Source of the DNA: a virus
IMG/VR virus record: IMGVR_UViG_3300013093_000212
Coordinates: 1 to 27,556 of that record
Reading direction: 5' to 3' (one strand)
Length of the DNA stretch: 27,556 bases
Part shown: positions 25,785 through 27,556 of the stretch, one piece after another
Layout: each line of letters starts with the position of its first letter
Numbering within the stretch: the stretch's first letter is position 1
The notes under the pieces: generated by a model
Told to the model about the DNA's origin: nothing
Seen by the model: only the letters and a program-made list of their open reading frames with translations
Databases searched by the model: none
Translations under genes and position numbers: made by a program

Positions 25785-25997
25785 TTGGATGATGACGGTG
25801 TTGAAAAATTAATCAAAGAATTTGACGAAAATACAAAAGCCATAAAAGAAGAACTTTTAAGAATTTGTTGGTTTATGCGTGGTGGTATAGGATATAATGA
25901 AAGTCATATGTTGACTTTTGAAGAGCGAGAAATTATATCTAAAATAATTGAAAAGAATTTAGAAACAACTAAAGAATCTGGAATGCCGTTCTTTTAA
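25785..25997 (+). CDS. Small conserved protein following the gp26-like gene (70 aa)
   Basis: There is no ATG in frame. TTG at 25785 (MDDDGVEKLIKEFDE) has AAGG 9 bases upstream and is preferred; TTG at 25779 is only 3 bases from it. The protein is helical, with CWFMRGGIGYNESHMLTFEE then REIISKIIEKNLETTKESGM and a C-terminal PFF. Proteins with this W-MRGG and terminal PFF pattern follow gp26 in marine T4-like phages and are thought to belong to baseplate hub assembly, the role of T4 gp51, but I cannot show homology to gp51. The stop overlaps the stop of the convergent gene by three bases within TTAA. Confidence 0.7.
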   Translation: MDDDGVEKLIKEFDENTKAIKEELLRICWFMRGGIGYNESHMLTFEEREIISKIIEKNLETTKESGMPFF

Positions 25998-26794
25998 AGT
26001 TTCATTCCTAAGAATCTACTGTGACCTTCTGCTACTTTAGCCTCAGGTTCCTCAGAGGATTTAGGAGCAGTATCTACATCTTGCATTTGTTTCTTTAATT
26101 CGTCTTTACCAGGCTCATCTAATTTCTTATAAAAATCAACAACAGTTGGAATATCTATAGATGGTTCAGTTCCACTTGAAGCAGCAGATCCTACACCACT
26201 CATTCCTCCTGATCTACCTAATCCTCTTGCTTTATTTTTAGGTCTAATAACATCACCAGTATTCAGCATACCAACTGCTGATGATATAATTTCACTGGCC
26301 TGTTGATTAGTAATTGGAATTGGTTGTTCTGCTTCTGCTTCAGATACTGGTGTAGTTGGAGTAGTTGCTTGACTAGTTCCTGTTGGAGCAGTAGCTGTTG
26401 CAGGAGGTGTTTGGGGTGGTGTTGGTGTAGTAGGTGGAGTTTTAGGAGCAGGAGCTTTTATTGCGTTTAATAATTCTTCTACTTCTCCTGTTAATGGTAA
26501 TCTCTGTTGAGTCATCCATTTTATTAAATTCTGTTTAGTTGGAGTTTCTTGATTAGTTCTACCCATCCATTGCTGATAATTAGCCATTAATTCATTAGCT
26601 TGTGTTGCTATCTGCTGAATACCTCGAGCTTTATTTCTTATATTTGAATTAAAAGGATGAAATGTATTAAGACCAGTCTTAATTCGTCCTAATATATTTT
26701 GAGGACGTTCTCTAGTATTATTATTACTAGCACTTGCTTTGTTTAAATCATACTCATCAAGTTCAGATTCAGTTATAATATCGGTAAGTCTCAT
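25994..26794 (-). CDS. Protein of unknown function with Pro/Thr-rich linker (266 aa)
   Basis: Residues 1-115 are charged and helical (MRLTDIITESELDEYDLNKA, ANELMANYQQWMGRTNQETP, LIKWMTQQRLPLTGEVEELL). Residues about 115-150 are a Pro/Thr/Ala linker (APAPKTPPTTPTPPQTPP). Residues 165-266 contain a helix (QQASEIISSAVGML), a Gly-rich loop, FYKKLDEPGKDELKKQMQ and a conserved-looking end, GHSRFLGMKL. No catalytic motif is visible. Similar linker-split small proteins with a terminal SRFLGM are encoded among structural genes of marine T4-like phages, so a virion or assembly role is likely but unproved. The ATG overlaps the stop of an upstream open frame (ATGA at 26794-26791), and an exact late octamer lies 22 bases upstream. 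Confidence 0.72.
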   Translation of the reverse strand: MRLTDIITESELDEYDLNKASASNNNTRERPQNILGRIKTGLNTFHPFNSNIRNKARGIQQIATQANELMANYQQWMGRTNQETPTKQNLIKWMTQQRLPLTGEVEELLNAIKAPAPKTPPTTPTPPQTPPATATAPTGTSQATTPTTPVSEAEAEQPIPITNQQASEIISSAVGMLNTGDVIRPKNKARGLGRSGGMSGVGSAASSGTEPSIDIPTVVDFYKKLDEPGKDELKKQMQDVDTAPKSSEEPEAKVAEGHSRFLGMKL

Positions 26795-26910
26795 ATATTT
26801 GTTCCAGGTAGTAGTTTATTTATAAGTGAACTACGTTCACTTGCTTCTGCGCTATCGCTTGAAGCATTTTTCTTTTTAGCGAAGCTGATAATATCATTCA
26901 GATTCTTTGG
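26791..26910 (-). CDS. Startless 39-codon coding fragment, possible 3' exon or gene remnant
   Basis: After a TGA at 26913-26911 the frame reads PKNLNDIISFAKKKN, then SSDSAEASERSSLINKLLPG and TNI, and stops at 26791, overlapping the ATG of the next gene as ATGA. The residue pattern (a helix with basic face, then a Ser/Glu stretch) and the coupled stop look like the end of a real gene. The frame contains no ATG, GTG or TTG start, and its upstream side meets the hairpin-rich region. Either it is the 3' exon of an interrupted gene whose 5' part lies beyond the window, or the remnant left by an insertion. Confidence 0.45.
   Translation of the reverse strand, partial: PKNLNDIISFAKKKNASSDSAEASERSSLINKLLPGTNI
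26817..26824 (-). promoter_or_regulatory. T4-type late promoter TATAAATA
   Basis: An exact match to the T4 late octamer on the minus strand, 22 bases upstream of the ATG at 26794, lying inside the startless coding fragment. It would let the unknown gene be transcribed independently of the endonuclease region. Confidence 0.65.
26843..26876 (+). terminator. Possible plus-strand terminator
   Basis: On the plus strand TGCTTC/GAAGCA (26842-26847 with 26861-26866) encloses GCG-CTAT-CGC and is followed by TTTTTCTTTTT. Just before it, 26824-26842 is a perfect 8-base stem AAGTGAAC/GTTCACTT with a TAC loop. This would stop transcripts coming from the plus-strand gp26 unit after they had run antisense across the 26794-25994 gene. 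The same bases also lie in the minus-strand coding fragment, so the hairpin may be incidental. Confidence 0.4.
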
Positions 26911-27240
26911 TCACACTTCGCCCTAGCGGGGCGAAATAGGTAACATCATTCGAGTTCGAACGGTCACATAGTATTACAACATTACAGAGGCGGTTGGCCT
27001 GTACCTCGAGTTGCGTCTTCATCCAGCGGCGGCTAATATAATATATACTATCATACATATTAGCGTGGGTTATTAACCCTCATTTTGCTTATTCTTTATT
27101 TTCAAACATCTAAACCGTAAGTCTTTACGATCTGCGTCCTGTTAAGGATAGTAAATGAGTGCTTGCTTCAGCGGCAAGACTTCCGTCCCTCTTTTTATCG
27201 AGTTGTCACTAGGCACCCGAACTAAGCCGGTGCGAGCCAA
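26905..27240 (-). ncRNA. Hairpin-rich region, candidate structured RNA (class unknown)
   Basis: About 340 bases without a convincing gene, visibly richer in G and C than the flanking coding DNA. Local inverted repeats follow one another: 27213-27217/27229-27233 (GCACC/GGTGC), 27162-27166/27174-27178 (CTTGC/GCAAG), 27116-27120/27125-27129 (CGTAA/TTACG), 27067-27071/27075-27079 (GGGTT/AACCC), 27032-27039/27057-27064 (GCTAATAT/ATATTAGC), 26987-26990/27004-27007 (GAGG/CCTC), 26949-26952/26957-26960 (TTCG/CGAA) and 26917-26923/26929-26935 (TTCGCCC/GGGCGAA). The stem extending 26949-26960 outward (26940-26944 with 26963-26967) pairs fully only in the minus-strand RNA, through a G-U pair. I found no group I P7 signature, no group II domain V, no tmRNA and no tRNA. 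Confidence 0.45.
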
Positions 27241-27247
27241 ATCTGAA

Positions 27248-27556
27248 TTATAATTTGTTTTTTATATGTCTGCCATGTATGCGAGCACTTATCTGACCGT
27301 TGTAGTAGTCATCGGATTCCAAAACTTTTCTTTCGAATTGGGTCCTAGCCTCAATATAAGTACATTCTGCTTTTGACTTGCAAAAGTAGAGTATTTCGCG
27401 TTTGAAATTGTGTGTGCCTAAGAGCGCAATGTCCTTACTAAGTTCATCGCTTGATCCATAATATGTTTGCCAGTCGCTATTGATTTTGCTTCTGATCTTT
27501 TTTTTCTTTTTTGTGCCGTTCTTTAACTTTACAGTCTTGTAGGTCGTTTTACTAAA
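27248..27556 (-). CDS. GIY-YIG (Seg-like) homing endonuclease, C-terminal part
   Basis: The last 102 codons of a gene that starts beyond the right edge. Visible motifs: a Lys-rich stretch (KLKNGTKKKKKIRSKINSDW), then WQTYYGSS, the YIG half of the GIY-YIG nuclease core; DIALLGTHNFKREILYF, the following helix and strand; YIEARTQFERKVL with the probable catalytic Glu; and YYNGQISARIHG closing the domain. The GIY half must lie outside the window. Related free-standing endonucleases with the KYFGS/YYGS, NF-REIL and YYN pattern are common between structural genes of T4-like marine phages. It probably makes a site-specific cut in related phages lacking the insertion, promoting its own spread. It ends directly at a hairpin-rich region, unlike a simple inserted gene. 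Confidence 0.8.
   Translation of the reverse strand, partial: FSKTTYKTVKLKNGTKKKKKIRSKINSDWQTYYGSSDELSKDIALLGTHNFKREILYFCKSKAECTYIEARTQFERKVLESDDYYNGQISARIHGRHIKNKL

Noticed and set aside
26894-27058. A 54-codon minus-strand open frame (MYDSIYYISRRWMKTQ...) inside the hairpin-rich region.
   Set aside because: There is no ribosome site at usable distance and it spans several perfect stems. The other frames of this less AT-rich tract are also unusually open, so openness is not evidence of coding here.
26905-27240. Group I intron core, group II domain V, tmRNA or tRNA.
   Set aside because: I looked for the P7/J8-7 pattern of group I introns, the AGC and GNRA hairpin of domain V, tmRNA end sequences and a cloverleaf with a proper T arm. 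TTCGA occurs, but not in a tRNA context. None could be supported.
27155-27253. A 32-codon plus-strand frame (MSACFSGKTSVPLF...) with AAGGATAGTAA before its ATG.
   Set aside because: It is antisense to the end of the endonuclease gene, has no recognisable family, and its ribosome site could be chance. Noted only as a weak alternative reading of the tract.

Overview
The window looks like the late structural region of an AT-rich, T4-like myovirus of the uncultured marine or freshwater type related to cyanophages and pelagiphages. The anchor is a T4-type head cassette on the minus strand: portal (gp20-like), a small core protein, an acidic gp67-like core protein, prohead protease (gp21-like), scaffold (gp22-like) and major capsid protein (gp23-like). 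There is no rRNA, CRISPR array, insertion sequence or confident tRNA.

Layout from the right end (upstream for the minus strand) to the left. 27556-27248 is the 3' part of a GIY-YIG homing endonuclease gene. 27247-26905 has no convincing protein gene but is packed with short hairpins. It runs into a 39-codon open frame without a start codon, whose stop overlaps the start of the next gene (ATGA). 26794-25994 is an unknown protein with a Pro/Thr-rich linker. 24883-25997 is a two-gene plus-strand island (gp26-like baseplate hub protein and a small conserved protein). It is divergent from a tape-measure-like gene (24798-22489), and late promoter motifs sit in the gap between them. The head cassette fills 22454-16232. 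It is followed by a minus-strand terminator, a probable head decoration protein and a second terminator of the same design.

The left half (15081 to 1) holds seven consecutive minus-strand genes for virion surface or fibre proteins. They include a 2535-residue protein that combines a parallel beta-helix with nine copies of a Cys-Arg-Asp helical module. Five of the seven genes share a glycine-rich repeat resembling TGALVVxGGVGIGGNLYVGG. Two share a C-terminal domain and two share an N-terminal domain.

The genes form one late programme: head shell and maturation (gp20 to gp23), tail and baseplate parts (gp26-like, tape-measure-like), and host-contact or surface proteins (left half). Matches or one-base variants of the T4 late promoter octamer TATAAATA precede several genes, which suggests a T4-like sliding-clamp and gp55 late transcription system. 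The part most worth a second look is the right end, where endonuclease gene, structured RNA-like DNA and startless coding fragment together resemble an intron or another RNA-bearing mobile unit interrupting a gene. I could not match it to the group I or group II core.
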